Positions 32,730-45,470 of a stretch of DNA of 64,000 bases are shown here, one piece after another. Position 1 is the stretch's first letter, and each line of letters begins with the position of its first letter. Both the position numbers and the translations under genes were made by a program. Source of the DNA: Allolobophora icterica (lineage: Eukaryota > Annelida > Clitellata > Crassiclitellata > Lumbricidae); assembly GCA_963556255.1 (NCBI GenBank), contig OY744604.1:92353062-92417061 (forward strand). Reading direction: 5' to 3'. Below the pieces are notes generated by a model that saw only the letters and a list, made by a program, of their open reading frames with translations, was not told where the DNA came from and ran no database searches.

Positions 32730-32838
32730 GAAGTAATAATCAAGGCTAAATCCACTGCAGACATTGGAACTCGGTGTAAAAGTGCACTAATCCTTGACTG
32801 CACAACGAAATCGATACGGGTTGAGGTAAGAAATGCCC
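32730..32838 (-). pseudogene. D2': decayed duplicate of exon D
   Basis: Beside D2, as D1' is beside D1. It keeps FLPQPVSI but has lost the PWC part (CSQGL remains after a non-Trp codon) and has no continuous frame to a donor. Confidence 0.55.
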
Positions 32839-32889
32839 AGACTATTCAATCAATCGAAAATCGTTGGAAGCATTATCAAAAGTCCCTAC

Positions 32890-33055
32890 CTCCTTCACTG
32901 ACATAGTAATCGAGACTGAATCCACTGGAAGCAATGGAGCCGTCAGTAACAAATCTGACTAATCCTTGGCTGCACCACGGAATCGATACAGGGTCAGGTA
33001 AAGACGATCCGGAAAATTGTTGTGGAATAAAACTCGAGTTGGTTGGGCAACTGAT
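32890..33055 (-). CDS. Exon D2: C-terminal half of a type-CD CUB domain
   Basis: 166 nt, phase 0 to 1 (CTACAG acceptor, GGAG|GTAGGG donor). It starts ISCPTNSSFIPQQFSGSSLP, keeps PWCSQGLVRF and ends SSGFSLDYYVSEG. It pairs with C3. Confidence 0.86.
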
Positions 33056-33683
33056 CTGTAGTATACAACAACATTTTCTGTTACTAAGCTTTGCTCAAAC
33101 TGAGTATCATGTGAAACGAAATATCTTGGCAAACTTTATGTCGAAGATGTTAATTATGGTATCCTTTTACATCGAAGAGATCTGAATGAATTCAAAACTT
33201 AACATTAAAATATAATTACTTTGGACAATAATTGTTACGAATGGCTTGAAACACCATAATAATTTAACTTACATATACATTTCCGTAAAAGTTAACACTT
33301 GCATATGATGGAGGCGGCGTAACCAGCAGTCTTTTGACACCAATATTACCTTCGAGGTTTAGTAAACTTGACTTTTCGGCATGTAAAGGCCCTATTTTCA
33401 GGTACCCCTATGGCTTGTCCTTCACTAGAACTGTGATGGGTGAATGAACTTTCGGTTGATGTTGCGAAGTCTGTGATTCTCTCCTTGAATCTGTCCATTC
33501 TGGTACTTCGTTCTTACTTTAAATATTTTACAACTTGCTTATCCACCAAAGACTCTGGTCTTCCACAGGTTTTAACCACATTAACAAAGCGTGCAACGCG
33601 ATAAATGTAGGCTAATAACATTACTGAACAATCTTCAATCAATTTCCTTAGCTTTGAATAATAATAATATATCCTCGGGGCAA

Positions 33684-33685
<2 letters not shown>

Positions 33686-33749
<64 letters not shown>
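33686..33749. repeat. (TAA)n microsatellite
   Basis: Cassette paralogue of the tracts at 10756 and 40882, preceded by the ATCCTCGGGGCA stub. Confidence 0.95.
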
Positions 33750-34029
33750 CGCATTCCAGGGCACCGTGTAGTGCCGAGGACCGGTGGGCATACCCAACCT
33801 GGGCTTAGCTATACATCGTGTTGATATCATAAAATAGATTTTATTACTCATAATAATAATAATAATTAGACATTCAACAACAGCTCCTAGCATAAATGAT
33901 ATCGCTTCAGTTACTGTGGTAATAATCTGACAGAGATTGTGACCTAAGATGCAGCACCAAAAAGTAGCTTCGTACTTAAACCAATATTATTGCAAGATCC
34001 AATCTACAACACAATCGTCGAATACTAAC

Positions 34030-34202
34030 TGTAACAAAGTCACAACATTCTTCAGTGTTGAAGTTTTTGAAGATGAACGACAAAGAACTTCCCGCTGAAG
34101 CGTAAACGTAGTAATTGCAGGAGAGGTTGCTGGGGTAACTGCCAGGGTAGTTGAGAGAATTTATGTTTCCGGACGGACCGTAGTAGGAGGTGTCACCGCA
34201 GC
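34030..34202 (-). CDS. Exon C3: N-terminal half of a type-CD CUB domain
   Basis: 173 nt, phase 1 to 0, with acceptor GTGGATACAG and donor GTTACA|GTTAGT. It starts CGDTSYYGPSGNINSLNYPG, with SNLSCNYYVYAS and FNTEECCDFVT. It pairs with D2. Confidence 0.86.
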
Positions 34203-34403
34203 CTGTATCCACTAAACCATTCAACCAACTAATATCTTTACGCTGCCAGACTAACTGTACAAAAATTTACAGTATACCTGGACATTTATGAAGCGCAAAA
34301 TTTTAAGAATTCCTTCAAAATGGAGCATATCGACTGAACTCTGTGAACCTATGATGCACAGAATAATAATAAGAACTAGTTTTCCACTACCGCATATGAA
34401 GAT

Positions 34404-34636
34404 CCCTCCCCGTCTCTCCGTCCGTCGCTCCCTGTCTCTTTCTGTCCGTCCGTTCGTCCCTTCGACCCTCCTTCCCTGTCTCCGTCCGTTCGTCCCTCCC
34501 AGCCACCTCCCTGCCTTTCTCCGTCTGGCCGTCCGTCCATCCGCCCCTCCCTCACTGCCTCTCTCCGTCTCGCCGTCCGCCCCTCCCTCCCTGCCTCTCT
34601 CCGTATGTCCGTTCGTCCGTTCGTCCGTCCGTCTTT
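34404..34636. repeat. CCGT/CCTCCCTGCCTCTCT minisatellite
   Basis: Cassette paralogue of the blocks at 16096 and 41830, flanked by the same AGAACTAGTTTTCCACTAC phrase. Confidence 0.92.
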
Positions 34637-34849
34637 TATAATTACAATTTATGAGCTGGAGAAACGATAAGCAAAAACATGAATTGAGTAGAAATATTTA
34701 ATTGAAAATGAGTTAGAAAACTTGTTCCAACAACAGAATTCTCCCCTAACCAGGAATCTGTTGCTGTAACTGAAACTGTTACAGTAATTTCCTATTATAA
34801 AGAAGAAAAATTAAAATAAAAAATTTATAGATATCACTCGAAGAATTAC

Positions 34850-34867
34850 CTTGAACAATAGTAGTGA
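34850..34867 (-). CDS. Candidate 18-nt micro-exon (copy 3)
   Basis: The same 18 nt as at 15932 and 16616, with CCACCAG acceptor and GTAATTC donor, placed between B4 and C3. The upstream ATG codon seen in the other copies is ACG here, which argues against an alternative start exon and for an internal micro-exon or a neutral relic. Confidence 0.35.
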
Positions 34868-35394
34868 CTGGTGGAAGATACGTGCTCGTATAATCCTCAA
34901 ATAGGCATATAGTATTTCATATTTCAAAATAAGGCACTCTTCAATATTGGCTCAGAGTATATAAAGATACAAAAGGCTATTTACATGCTCTTACTCTTCA
35001 AACTAAAGTCTCACTTCTTCAAGAATTCCTGTCGTGCACCGTAGGCCTGCTAAGGTTTTTTCTTCAAAAATTCCTACCCTGAGGTAGATACTTCTGCCTT
35101 CCAATCGCTCTCATCCTAGACGGAACCCGCCGTATCAACTCCTCTGACTCCTTCATCTCTGGTCTCTCTGGCAACCGGACTTCATTCTTCTCTAGGCATT
35201 TTAAGGCAACCCATTGACTGGGGATACCTTACCCCTACTGCCCAGAGAATCATCTGAAGCCTACTGTTTACATTAACATAGCGCTTTAGAAACTGATGCG
35301 ATCACGACTAATACGAAACAATTTATTTTCCTGCGTAATTCGCGTACGGGATGGTGTACACAAAACACTGAAAATTTAATAGCCTACCATGAAT

Positions 35395-35936
35395 CAGTGT
35401 GATTCTCCTTACAGATTTTATTTTAGTCATAGTTACAGTTATAGTTAATGGTTTTTCATTTTAGTTATAGTTACAGTTATAGTTAATATTATTTTTTAGT
35501 TACAGTTATAGTTATCGTTAACGAAATCATTTTGCTTTCGTTAACGAAAACATTTTCGTTACCGTTATCGTTAATGAAAATCACACTGAATTATGAAGAC
35601 GCGTTACGCAATAATTTGCTTAGAGCTTTGACGAATGGGTGCATTCAGCTTCATGAATACACAGCGCTCCATATTCACCGACATCCAAGGCGAACATAGG
35701 ATTCATTTTACTTTCGTTAACGGCTGTATTTTCACATTCTCACGTTAGTTGATATTGTACTTTTTTTATCGTATTAACGATAATAGCAATGAATTTTCGT
35801 TAGTGTTATTTTCGTTATAGTTACAGTTATAGTTAATGATATTTTTTAGTTATAGTTATTGTTATCGTTAACGAAATCATTTTTTGTTCGTTAACGAACA
35901 TTTTCGTTATCGTTAACGTTAACGAGAATCACACTG
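35395..35936. mobile_element. 542-bp hAT-like element with perfect 8-bp duplication
   Basis: The tips are CAGTGTGATTCTC and GAGAATCACACTG, and CCATGAAT lies at 35387-35394 and 35937-35944. The inside consists of AGTTACAGTTATAGTTA and TCGTTAACGAAA units in two direct blocks. The left block ends with its own GAAAATCACACTG at about 35577-35589, so the element may be compound. No coding potential. Confidence 0.88.
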
Positions 35937-35944
35937 CCATGAAT

Positions 35945-36600
35945 TTTCAATAATATTACTATTATTATAATTAATAGTGGTCTACATGGTGCCGGTATCC
36001 AATGCACATTCCACCACGTGATGTGGCTCGAAATTTAAGCCCACAATCAGCGTGTTTCTTCGCAGGGGCGCCGCCAGGCTTAAAAAATGGACGTACACCC
36101 CTCCCATCTCCTCCCATCCACACCCGTTCCAAGTCGGCCACTCGTAGTCATACACTGAAACTGACTCAGAGTAACTCATAAAAGTACAGTATAACACATG
36201 CATATGATGTGATATGATATTATTTACATACTGTATGCTAATTCGTAAACCAAAATTACACAGGGAAATTGTCAAAAATATCGATACTATGCCTAATCCT
36301 TGTGTGGAGTTGATTTGGTGGGTGGACGCACGTGCTCTTATGCTTACGAAATTATAAAAATCTAAAACATGTTTGAGATGCGTTGTAACATCGAAAATGG
36401 ATAGCAAGATGAAACATTGTTGTGTCGATATCACTGAAACTTACGGTTGGCGTTTCATTACAGTTTTCTAACCAGTTTTTCTTAACCAACTAAACTAATG
36501 TCATCAGGAGAATTAGACGGGTGCACCATATTGTCCACAAGGCACGCACTTTCTCGCATTAAAAACTATGGTTTATCTTAAACGTCTGATTGGAGGCATG
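35945..36600. other. Intron sequence, nothing recognised
   Basis: A long open frame on the minus strand (35982-36434) has no recognisable domain or paralogue here. No terminal repeat was found. Confidence 0.35.
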
Positions 36601-36920
36601 CCTATAGGTTTGGGCATATATCCAGCTTCGTGGGGGAAGAATTCCGCTGCACAAACACATCGAGTATAAGATCCTAATGCTAATTGGCTTGTGGGCTTTT
36701 ATCTTAGGGAGTTGGGTGTTTTGGTCTCATGCATTCCTGATCGAAGATTTCTTCGCTCTGCTGCGCCGAGTGACCTGGTTGCTCCCTGAACCAGAACAGC
36801 CACAGTAGATCACAGAAGCTATGCTGTGGTCGGTCGAACTTTCTAGAATAGATTACTTAGCTTCTTACAACATAAGCTTCTTAATCTTTCTATACCTCTA
36901 TTCCGCATTTTGTTCGGTAA
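36600..36920 (+). pseudogene. LINE ORF2 C-terminal relic
   Basis: Broken frames give IPLHKHIEYKILMLI, LVSCIPDRRFLRSAAPSDLV and SYAVVGRTF, corresponding to the C-terminal HWLPIxxRIxYK, RxLRSSA and FAVxGPxxWN blocks of CR1/L2-type LINEs. It is strongly decayed. Confidence 0.5.
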
Positions 36921-37460
36921 GTCGAGATCTCGAGACTCTTGTGAGTTTCTCTTGAAGAGGTTCACATAAATGGGTGATTACTTTATATGATATGAACTGG
37001 AAACTGTACGTTGGAGTTAGATGTTCATTTATTGAACATTGGGCTACATATGGTTTAGAGGCGAATTCGAGTCCGAGACGATTGGCAGAGTCGTTGAAAT
37101 GACAACAATCCGGGTACATCACACTAACCGTTAGACAATCGCACAGCAATACTAAATTTTTGCGCACCCTTGAACCGGTGTAGAAAGACCTACAGGCAGA
37201 AGCAATCTTAATGGAGATAAAATACCCTCTTAATAGATAGTCTGAAGTACAGTACTTTGGAAGGTTTGCCTTTCGACACACAAAATGCACTGTACATAGT
37301 GCGCACTGAACTTTAATCACTGTACTTACTAGGTTTCAATGAGGATCCATTGGTTTTGCTGTGAGTGTCTGCGGGAGCTCACCAGTGGGGACTTTTGTAG
37401 TTATATGGGCACTGCTCGCTCATTTATTACTTTTTGCTCTTAATACTTTAGCATCATTTA

Positions 37461-37515
37461 GATCTTGGTTCCTTCAGCTCTTCACGCCAGTGTGTTATCC
37501 ATTACTCTACCCCCA
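37461..37515 (-). repeat. SINE2 head fragment
   Basis: TTGGTTCCTTCAGCTCTTCA through CCATTACTCTACC, matching the tRNA-like head at 30440-30491 without its body. Confidence 0.5.
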
Positions 37516-37689
37516 TCCCAATACAACAGCCAGAATCCCAATAGTTAGAAAATGTGCATGAATGTATGCATACATGCATGTTTCAATGTGTATAGGTGTG
37601 TGCAATCAATCAGTAATCAATATGGCGCCAAGTACGTCTCAAAAGCACTTCAATTACTTCAATTTATTTAGAATACCGTTTACACTGAC

Positions 37690-37864
37690 CTCCATCCGGG
37701 GTGATTGTGTACTCGATATTGAATCCTGGATGGCCTTTGCTGTGAGTATCATCGCTGCTGAACCACAAAAGAACTTGACTGCATTCGTAGATGTACAGAT
37801 CGAAAGGATAAATGCTTCCAGTATATTTGGACGGACCATACGCTGAGTTATCTAGGCAGCTTAC
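37690..37864 (-). CDS. Exon B4: C-terminal half of a type-AB CUB domain
   Basis: 175 nt, phase 0 to 1 (GTTTTTGTTCTAG acceptor, GGAG|GTCAGT donor). It starts VSCLDNSAYGPSKYTGSIYP, has YECSQVLLWFSSDD and ends GFNIEYTITPDG-like strands. It pairs with A4, and the following C exon is C3. Confidence 0.84.
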
Positions 37865-38338
37865 CTAGAACAAAAACAATATTTTCTCAGCGTTATCTAG
37901 GCAATTTATCTAGAACAAAATGTTCCTGTAGATTAGCATCTGTTTCAAATGATTCAGCTCAAGACACAATCTCTGTGTATTTTTAAACGCACTTGTTTAG
38001 ATCACTGAGACAGCCGATTAAAACATAACATTGAAAGTGCTTAAAGGGCGTTGTTTTGAAGGGAATGTTTTGCTACATTAAATTACACAAATACCCTACT
38101 AAAAGAATACCGGTACCTCGACCTTCCGTCTTAATTTTAATAGGACAAATGCGTAGGCGAATATTATGATAAAAATTTAGCCACAGCTTTAGTGATGCTA
38201 ACTCAGATTGCGGAGTGTCGAATTAAAATGTATTTTATTTATATTTATTATATTTTTATTCTGTTTGCAGTGATCACGCTTCAAAGTTTATGCACTGAAA
38301 TCGGAGAAGTGTTTTGTGGATATAGTGAGTCACTGGAA

Positions 38339-38900
<562 letters not shown>

Positions 38901-39087
38901 TGCTTTGCTTGCAACATGAGTGGGTCTATGTGCCATGTGACCTGAAACAATGCCTGGTGAACAATTGATAACTAGAGATCATTAAATTTTTCTTAGAGAA
39001 ATACAAAGTAATTTGTCATCCATGTAGTGAACTCAACATCAAAGACAGTGAATCTCAATATCTGCGATGTGAGACGTGTATTTATAC

Positions 39088-39266
39088 TTCAAGCCAATCG
39101 GTATCGCTGTTGAGGCATAGGGCGAAAGTCTCAAAGTAGAGGTAGAACATGCTTCGCTGTGGAGCCCAGATGATGTTAGAGCAGCTCTCATTATATCCGT
39201 AGGCGTTCGGAAAACTCGGAGAGGTCACAAATCCAGTGGAATCATTGTATATCGTATTTCCACAAC
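39088..39266 (-). CDS. Exon A4: N-terminal half of a type-AB CUB domain
   Basis: 179 nt, one codon shorter than the other A exons, phase 1 to 0. It starts CGNTIYNDSTGFVTSPSFPN and ends FALCLNSDTDWLE: the CxDC pair before DWLE in A1-A3 is partly lost here. It pairs with B4. Confidence 0.86.
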
Positions 39267-39957
39267 CTGCATTCAATCACCAAATTTAGGTTTCGTGCAG
39301 TAGTAGGCCTACTATAAAAACGAGGAAGAAGTTTCGAACCATGTGATGCAACATACTAAACCCAATTCTAAAACATGTGGCGTTATATAAAAGAACTGAA
39401 ATCTGTTAGGCGAACTACTTGATACTCTTGGAACGTTTAGATTTAATAATTGATTACATTTAAATAAAATGAGTTCCTAATTCTGAAAATTATGGATTTA
39501 AGACTAAGCAATTAAGTAGTCAATACTTTCTTCTGCACCTAGTCAGTCTGTCTTCTCGCCATCCACACACCATCAGACTCCATCTAGCGTAGCATTCTGC
39601 CTGTCTGAATGCAACCTTTTGATGTTTTATCCGAACCGAACCTGGCCAATTCTGCCTCTCAAATACTGCTTTGATTAGGCGTCTGTGAGTGAACTAGTTG
39701 ACACAACTTAACTTTTCTCTTGGCGTCGAAAAGTGCCTTTACGATCACGTGTTTGTTCTTCGCCATCTTAGTTAATTTTAGACAAACCCTTCATTTTTTC
39801 GTGCCGTCCTTAGCTTCTACCTCATTCGATGCATTTTCTTCAATAGCTCAACATCCGTGCAATAATCTCTTTCCTTGTTTCTATGAAATTATAAGCAGAC
39901 TACACGCCAATTATTATTTGAAGCACTGTCGAAAACCCTTGCCTAAATAATTGAAAT

Positions 39958-40062
39958 AATAATCAAGGCTGAATCCATTGTAGACATTGGAACTCGGTGT
40001 AAAAGTGCACTAATCTTTGACTGCAACACGGAACCGATACGGGTTGAGGTAAGAAATGCCTA
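39958..40062 (-). pseudogene. D3': decayed duplicate of exon D
   Basis: It keeps FLPQPVSV but reads PCCSQRL where D has PWCSQGL, with no intact final strand or donor. It lies 50 bp beyond the donor of D3. Confidence 0.57.
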
Positions 40063-40112
40063 GAATATTCAATCAATAGAATATCGTTAGAAGCATTATC
40101 AAAAGTCCCTAC

Positions 40113-40278
40113 CTCCTTCACTGACATAGTATTCGAGGCTGAATCCACTGGAAACAATGGAGCCGTCAGTGCTAAAGCGAAGTAATCCTTGGCTGCACCA
40201 CGGAATCGATACAGGGTCAGGTAAAGAATAGCCGGAAAATTGTTGTGGTGGAAAACTGGAGTTGGTTGGGCAACTGAT
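40113..40278 (-). CDS. Exon D3: C-terminal half of a type-CD CUB domain
   Basis: 166 nt, phase 0 to 1. It starts ISCPTNSSFPPQQFSGYSLP, keeps PWCSQGLLRF and ends SGFSLEYYVSEG before GTAGGG. It pairs with C4 to make the first CUB domain of the protein. Confidence 0.87.
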
Positions 40279-40881
40279 CTGTAGTACAACAACATTTTTT
40301 GTTACTAAGCTTTGCTGAAACTAAGTATCATGTGAAACGAAATATCTTGGCAAACTTTTTATCGAAGATGTTAATTATGGTATCCTTTCACATCGAAGAG
40401 ATCTGACTGAATTCAAAACTTAACATTGAAATATAATTACTTTGGACAATAATTGTTACGAATGGCTTGAAACACCATAATAATTTAATTTACATATACA
40501 TTTCCGTAAAAGTTAAAATTTACACATGAAGGAGGCGGCGTAACCAGCAGTCTGTTGACACCAATATTACCTTCGAGGTTTAGTAAACAGACTTTTCGGC
40601 ATGCAAAGACCCCATTTTTTGGGCACCCCTATGGCTTGTCCTTCACTAGAACTGTGCTGGGTGAATGAACTTTACGGTTGATGTTGCGAAGTCTGTGATT
40701 CTCTCCTTGAACATTGTCTATTCTGCTACTCCGCTCTAACTTTAAATATATTTACAACTTGCTTATCCACCAAAGGCTCTTGTCTTCCACAGGTTTTACC
40801 CCATTAACAAAGCGTGCAACGCGATAAATGTTGTGCTAATAACATTACTGAACAGTCTTCAATCAATTTCCTTAGCTTTTA

Positions 40882-40890
40882 ATAATGATG

Positions 40891-40985
<95 letters not shown>
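40882..40985. repeat. (TAA)n microsatellite
   Basis: Cassette paralogue of 10756 and 33686. Confidence 0.96.
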
Positions 40986-40988
<3 letters not shown>

Positions 40989-41072
40989 AGTAGGGCCATT
41001 CTGGACACTTTTTTTACATTAGTTAATATTGAAGTCCCTGAGGGATCCTGTATACCTCGGGGCATAAAAAAA
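40986..41072 (+). repeat. Short TAA-embedded fragment ending CCTCGGGGCATAAAAA
   Basis: The fullest cassette copy of the unit also found at 27895-27985, with TAA repeats on both sides. Confidence 0.6.
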
Positions 41073-41380
41073 AAATAATAATAATCGCATTCCAAGGCAC
41101 CGTGTAGGGTCTGCCCGGTGCCGAGGACCGGCGGGCATACCCAAGCTGGACCTAACTATAGGCCTACATCGTGCTGATGTCATAAAATAGATTTTATTAC
41201 ACATAATACTAATAATAATATTTAGACATTCAACAACAGCTCCTAGCATAAATGATATCGCTTCAGTTACTGTGGTAATAATCTGACAGAGATAGTGACC
41301 TAAGATGCAGCACCAAAAAGTAGCTTCGTACTTAAACCAAATGCAAGATCCAACCTACAACACAATCGTCAAATACTAAC

Positions 41381-41550
41381 TGTAACAAAGTCACAACAGT
41401 CTTCAGTGCTGAAGTTTTTGAAGATGAACGACAAAGAACTTCCGTTCGAAGCGTAAATGTAGTAATTGCAGGAGAGGTTGCTGGGGTAACTGCCAGGGTA
41501 GTTGAGAGAACTGATGTTTCCGGACGGACCGTAGTAGTTGTCACCGCAGC
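41381..41550 (-). CDS. Exon C4: N-terminal half of the first type-CD CUB domain
   Basis: 170 nt, phase 1 to 0 (TTTTGTCGCTACAG acceptor, GTTACA|GTTAGT donor). It starts CGDNYYGPSGNISSLNYPG and ends CCDFVT. Joined to the signal exon in phase 1 it gives the sequence TTGCGD at the mature N-terminus. Confidence 0.87.
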
Positions 41551-41706
41551 CTGTAGCGACAAAACCATTCAAACACCTAATTTCTTTACGCTACCTGACT
41601 TACTGTACAAAAACTTTACAGTGTATCTGGACATTTATTAACCGCATTTAAGAAATCCTTCAAAATTGCAGCATATCGACTGAACTCTGTGAACCTATGA
41701 TGCACA

Positions 41707-41708
<2 letters not shown>

Positions 41709-41799
<91 letters not shown>
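41709..41799. repeat. (TAA)n microsatellite
   Basis: A TAA tract inserted in the AATAATAAGAACTAG phrase that precedes the minisatellite. It is short (AATAATAATAAG) in the 34.36-kb paralogue, so this is a local expansion. Confidence 0.96.
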
Positions 41800-41829
41800 G
41801 AACTAGTTTTCCATTACAGCATATGAAGT

Positions 41830-43158
41830 TCCCTCCCTGCCTCTCTCCGTCTTTCCGTCCGTCCGTCCGTCCCTGTCTCTCTCTGTCCGTCCGTTCGTCC
41901 GTTCCTTCCTCCTTGCCTCTCTCCGTCCGTCCGTCCGCCCCTCCCTCCCTGCCTCTCTCCGTCTGGCCGTCCGTCCGTCTGCCCATCCCTCCCTGCCTCT
42001 CTCCGTCTGGCCGTCCGCCCACCTGCCACTCCCTCCCTGCCTCTCTCCGTCTGGCCGTCCATCCGTCCGCCCCTCCCTCCCTGCCTCTCTCGGTCTGGCC
42101 GTCCGTCTGCCCCTCCCTCCTTGCCTCTCTCCGTCCGTCTGCCCCTCCCTCCTTGCCTCTCTCCGTCCGTCTGCCCCTCCCTCCCTGCCTCTCTCCGTCC
42201 GTCCTCCCCTCCCTCCCTGCCGCTCTCCGTCTGGCCGTCCGTCCGTCCGCCCCTCCCTCCTTGCCTCTCTCCGTCCGTCCGTCCGCCCATCCCTCCCTGC
42301 CTCTCTCCGTCTGGCCGTCCGTCCACCTGCCACTCCCTCCCTGCCTCTCTCCGTCTGGCCGTCCGTCCGTCCGCCCCTCCCTCCCTGCCTCTCTGTCTGT
42401 CCGTCCGTCCGTCTGCCCCTCCCTCCTTGCCTCTCTCCGTCCGTCTGCTCCTCCCTCCTTGCCTCTCTCCGTCAGCCCCTCCCTCCCTGCCTCTCTCCGT
42501 CCGTCCGCCACTGCCTCCCTGCCTCTCTCCGTCTGGCCGTCCGTCCGTCCGCCCCTCCCTACTTGCCTCTCTCCGTCCGTCTGCCCCTCCCTCCTTGCCT
42601 CTCTCCGTCCGTCTGCCCCTCCCTCCTTGCCTCTCTCCGTCCGTCCGCCCCTCCCTCTCTGCCGCTCTCCGTCTGGCCGTCCGTCCGTCCGCCCCTCCCT
42701 CCTTGCCTCTCTCCGTCCGTCTGTCCGCCCCTCCCTCCCTGCCTCTCTCCGTCCGTCCGTCCGTCCGCCTCTCCCTACCTGCCTCTCTCCGTCTGTCCGT
42801 CCGTCCGTTCCACCTTCTGCCCGTCCGACCGTCCGTCCGTCCGTCCCTCCTTCTGTCCGTTCGTCCGCCCCTCCCTCCCTACCTCTCTCCGTCTGTCCGT
42901 CCGCCCCTCCCTCCCTGCCTCTCTCCGTCTGGCCGTTCGTCAGTCCGTCCGCCCCTCCCTCCCTGCCTCTCTCCGTCCGTCCGCCCCTCCCTCCTGCCTT
43001 TCTCCGTCCGTCCGTCCGTCCGCCCCTCCCTCCCTGCCTCTCTCCGTCTGTCCGTCCGTCCGTCCGTCCGTCCGTCTGTCCCTCCTTCTGTCCGTCCGTC
43101 CGTCCCTCCTTCTGTCCGTCCGTCCGTCCCTCCTTCTGTCCGTCCGTCCCTCCTTCTA
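41830..43158. repeat. CCGT/CCTCCCTGCCTCTCT minisatellite, 1.3 kb
   Basis: The longest block of this family. The 30-48 bp units combine CCTCCCTGCCTCTCTCCGTC with variable CCGT, GGCCGT and CTGCCC segments. All frames on both strands stay open because the unit lacks stop trinucleotides, giving long false Pro/Ser- and Arg/Gly-rich ORFs. Confidence 0.95.
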
Positions 43159-43506
43159 AATAATTGTTGTAGAATTATGTTATTTAGTGTTTGCTAATAA
43201 AGTTGTGTTATTTGCTAATTAAATTCTGTAAGCTTAAATAAGGTTTTTAATTTTAAATTGCATTAGGCCTAGGCCTACAAGATGTGAGAAAGTCAAATTA
43301 TTTTCTTTTGTTGTTTTGTTCCGTTTTTTTTAACAAACGACGTTTTCTCGTTTTTTTAAATTAAGTTTCTATCGTTTTCAACATCTATGCTTGAAACTGT
43401 ACGTTGGAGTTAGATCTTCATTCACTGAACATTGGGCTACATATGGTTTAGAGGCGAATACAAGCCCGAGACGATTGCCGAGTCGTTGAAATGACAACAA
43501 TCCGGG

Positions 43507-43743
43507 TTTTATTTATTTATTTTATTTATTTCAGATATTTCTATAGCGCCTCCACAAGTCTACTATTACTCAGAGGCGCTTCCGACTACAGCATTTGATA
43601 CTGTGTCGGAATTTTCACGCCGAATTGCCACGAGCAATGGCCAGTGAAGGACTTGCCAAAGGTCCGTACGCAGCGGCTAGAGTTGGATTCGAACCTGCAA
43701 CCCTCCGTTCACAAGCGCCGAACTTACCACTGAGCCACCACGC
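43507..43743 (-). mobile_element. tRNA-derived SINE, copy 2
   Basis: The same SINE as 17686-17928, in the same position of the paralogous intron segment. The B box is mutated to GGTTCGAATCCA and the A-box region is retained. The tail is AAATAAATAAA-rich. Confidence 0.68.
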
Positions 43744-44390
43744 ACATCACACTAACCGCAAGACTATCGCACACCAATACTAGACTTTTACGCACCCTTG
43801 AACCGGTGTGGAAAGACCTATAGGCAGAAGCATTCCTTATGGAGATATAGACCTTCTTAATAGATAGTCTGAAGTACAGTACTTTGGAAGGTTTGCCTTT
43901 CGACACACAAAATGCACTATACGTAGTGCGCAATGAACTTTAATCACTGTACTTACTAGCAGGTTTAAATGAGGATCCATTGGTTTTGCTGTGAGTGTCT
44001 GCGGGAGCTCACCAGTGGGGACTTTTGTAGTTATATGGGCACTGCTCGCTCATTTATAACCTTTTGCTCTTAACACTTTAACATCATTTAGATAGTCGCA
44101 GCCAACACTTGTTTGAGTTAATTAAAAGGCGCTTAAAGCAAGTCACAAATTAAAATCACTGGTAATAACATTTTGAGAAACAAGGACATGTTTTAGGTTT
44201 GTTGGTGAACAATTTAAAAAAATCCTTTACATAATTTGTATTATTGTGGAGCTACAATGTATAGGGCCCAGTGAAACTGGAGCAACTCTTCTTCAATTGG
44301 TACAATGGTAAATCTCACCGTGAACTCAACAGTCACAAAAGGCTATGCCAAGTAAAGTAACGTAAAACTTCAGCCAATGCATAATGAAGA

Positions 44391-44670
44391 ACGCAAAGGA
44401 GGAGCACATTTCCTTAACTCGGTCCTTAAGGATGAAGAACGCAAAGGAGGAGCACATTTCCTGAACTCGGCCCTAAGGATGAAGAACGCAAAGGAGGAGC
44501 ACATTTCCTTAACTCGGCCCTAAGGATGAAGAACGCAAAGAAGGTGCACATTTCCTTAACTTGGCCCTATGGATGAAGAACGCAAAGGAGGGTCACATTT
44601 CCCTAACTCGCCCTTAAGGATGAAGAACGCAAAGGAGAGGCACATTTCCTTAACTCGGTCCTTAATGACT
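44391..44670. repeat. 46-bp minisatellite (GAAGAACGCAAAGGAGGAGC unit), about 6 copies
   Basis: Tandem units GATGAAGAACGCAAAGGAGG + AGCACATTTCCTTAACTCGG + CCCTAA. The paralogous site at 18545-18595 has one copy, so this is a recent local expansion. Confidence 0.92.
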
Positions 44671-44827
44671 CCGTGTAACCATCCTTGACAAGTTGCTTGC
44701 GCATCCTTCTATCACAGGCAAAATAACTGGTACAGACGGGGGTTGGCAAGTAAAGGGCAAGACCTTCGTTGTTCAGGATTCGTCCACTGTCGGCGATAAT
44801 AATTATCTCCGCCATTATACAAGGCAC
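44603..44827 (-). CDS. Unidentified ORF conserved with 18532-18755
   Basis: 75 codons beginning MPCIMAEIIIIADSGRILNN, with YTESLRTELRKCA near the end. Same frame as its paralogue, no indels, several replacement changes. Family not recognised. Confidence 0.25.
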   Translation of the reverse strand: MPCIMAEIIIIADSGRILNNEGLALYLPTPVCTSYFACDRRMRKQLVKDGYTESLRTELRKCASPLRSSSLRAS

Positions 44828-44844
44828 GCTGTTCTGGTTAACTG

Positions 44845-45469
<625 letters not shown>

Positions 45470-45470
<1 letters not shown>

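Noticed and set aside
35982..36434. 150-codon minus ORF
   Set aside because: No recognisable domain, no paralogue in other cassettes and unremarkable composition; probably a chance open frame.
41697..43197. Long open frames rich in PPSLPLSVRPS or GRTDGERQGG
   Set aside because: All frames on both strands stay open because the CCGT/CCTCCCTGCCTCTCT unit contains no stop codon. There is no non-repeat sequence, so these are not proteins. The same applies at 15716, 16096, 21335 and 34404.
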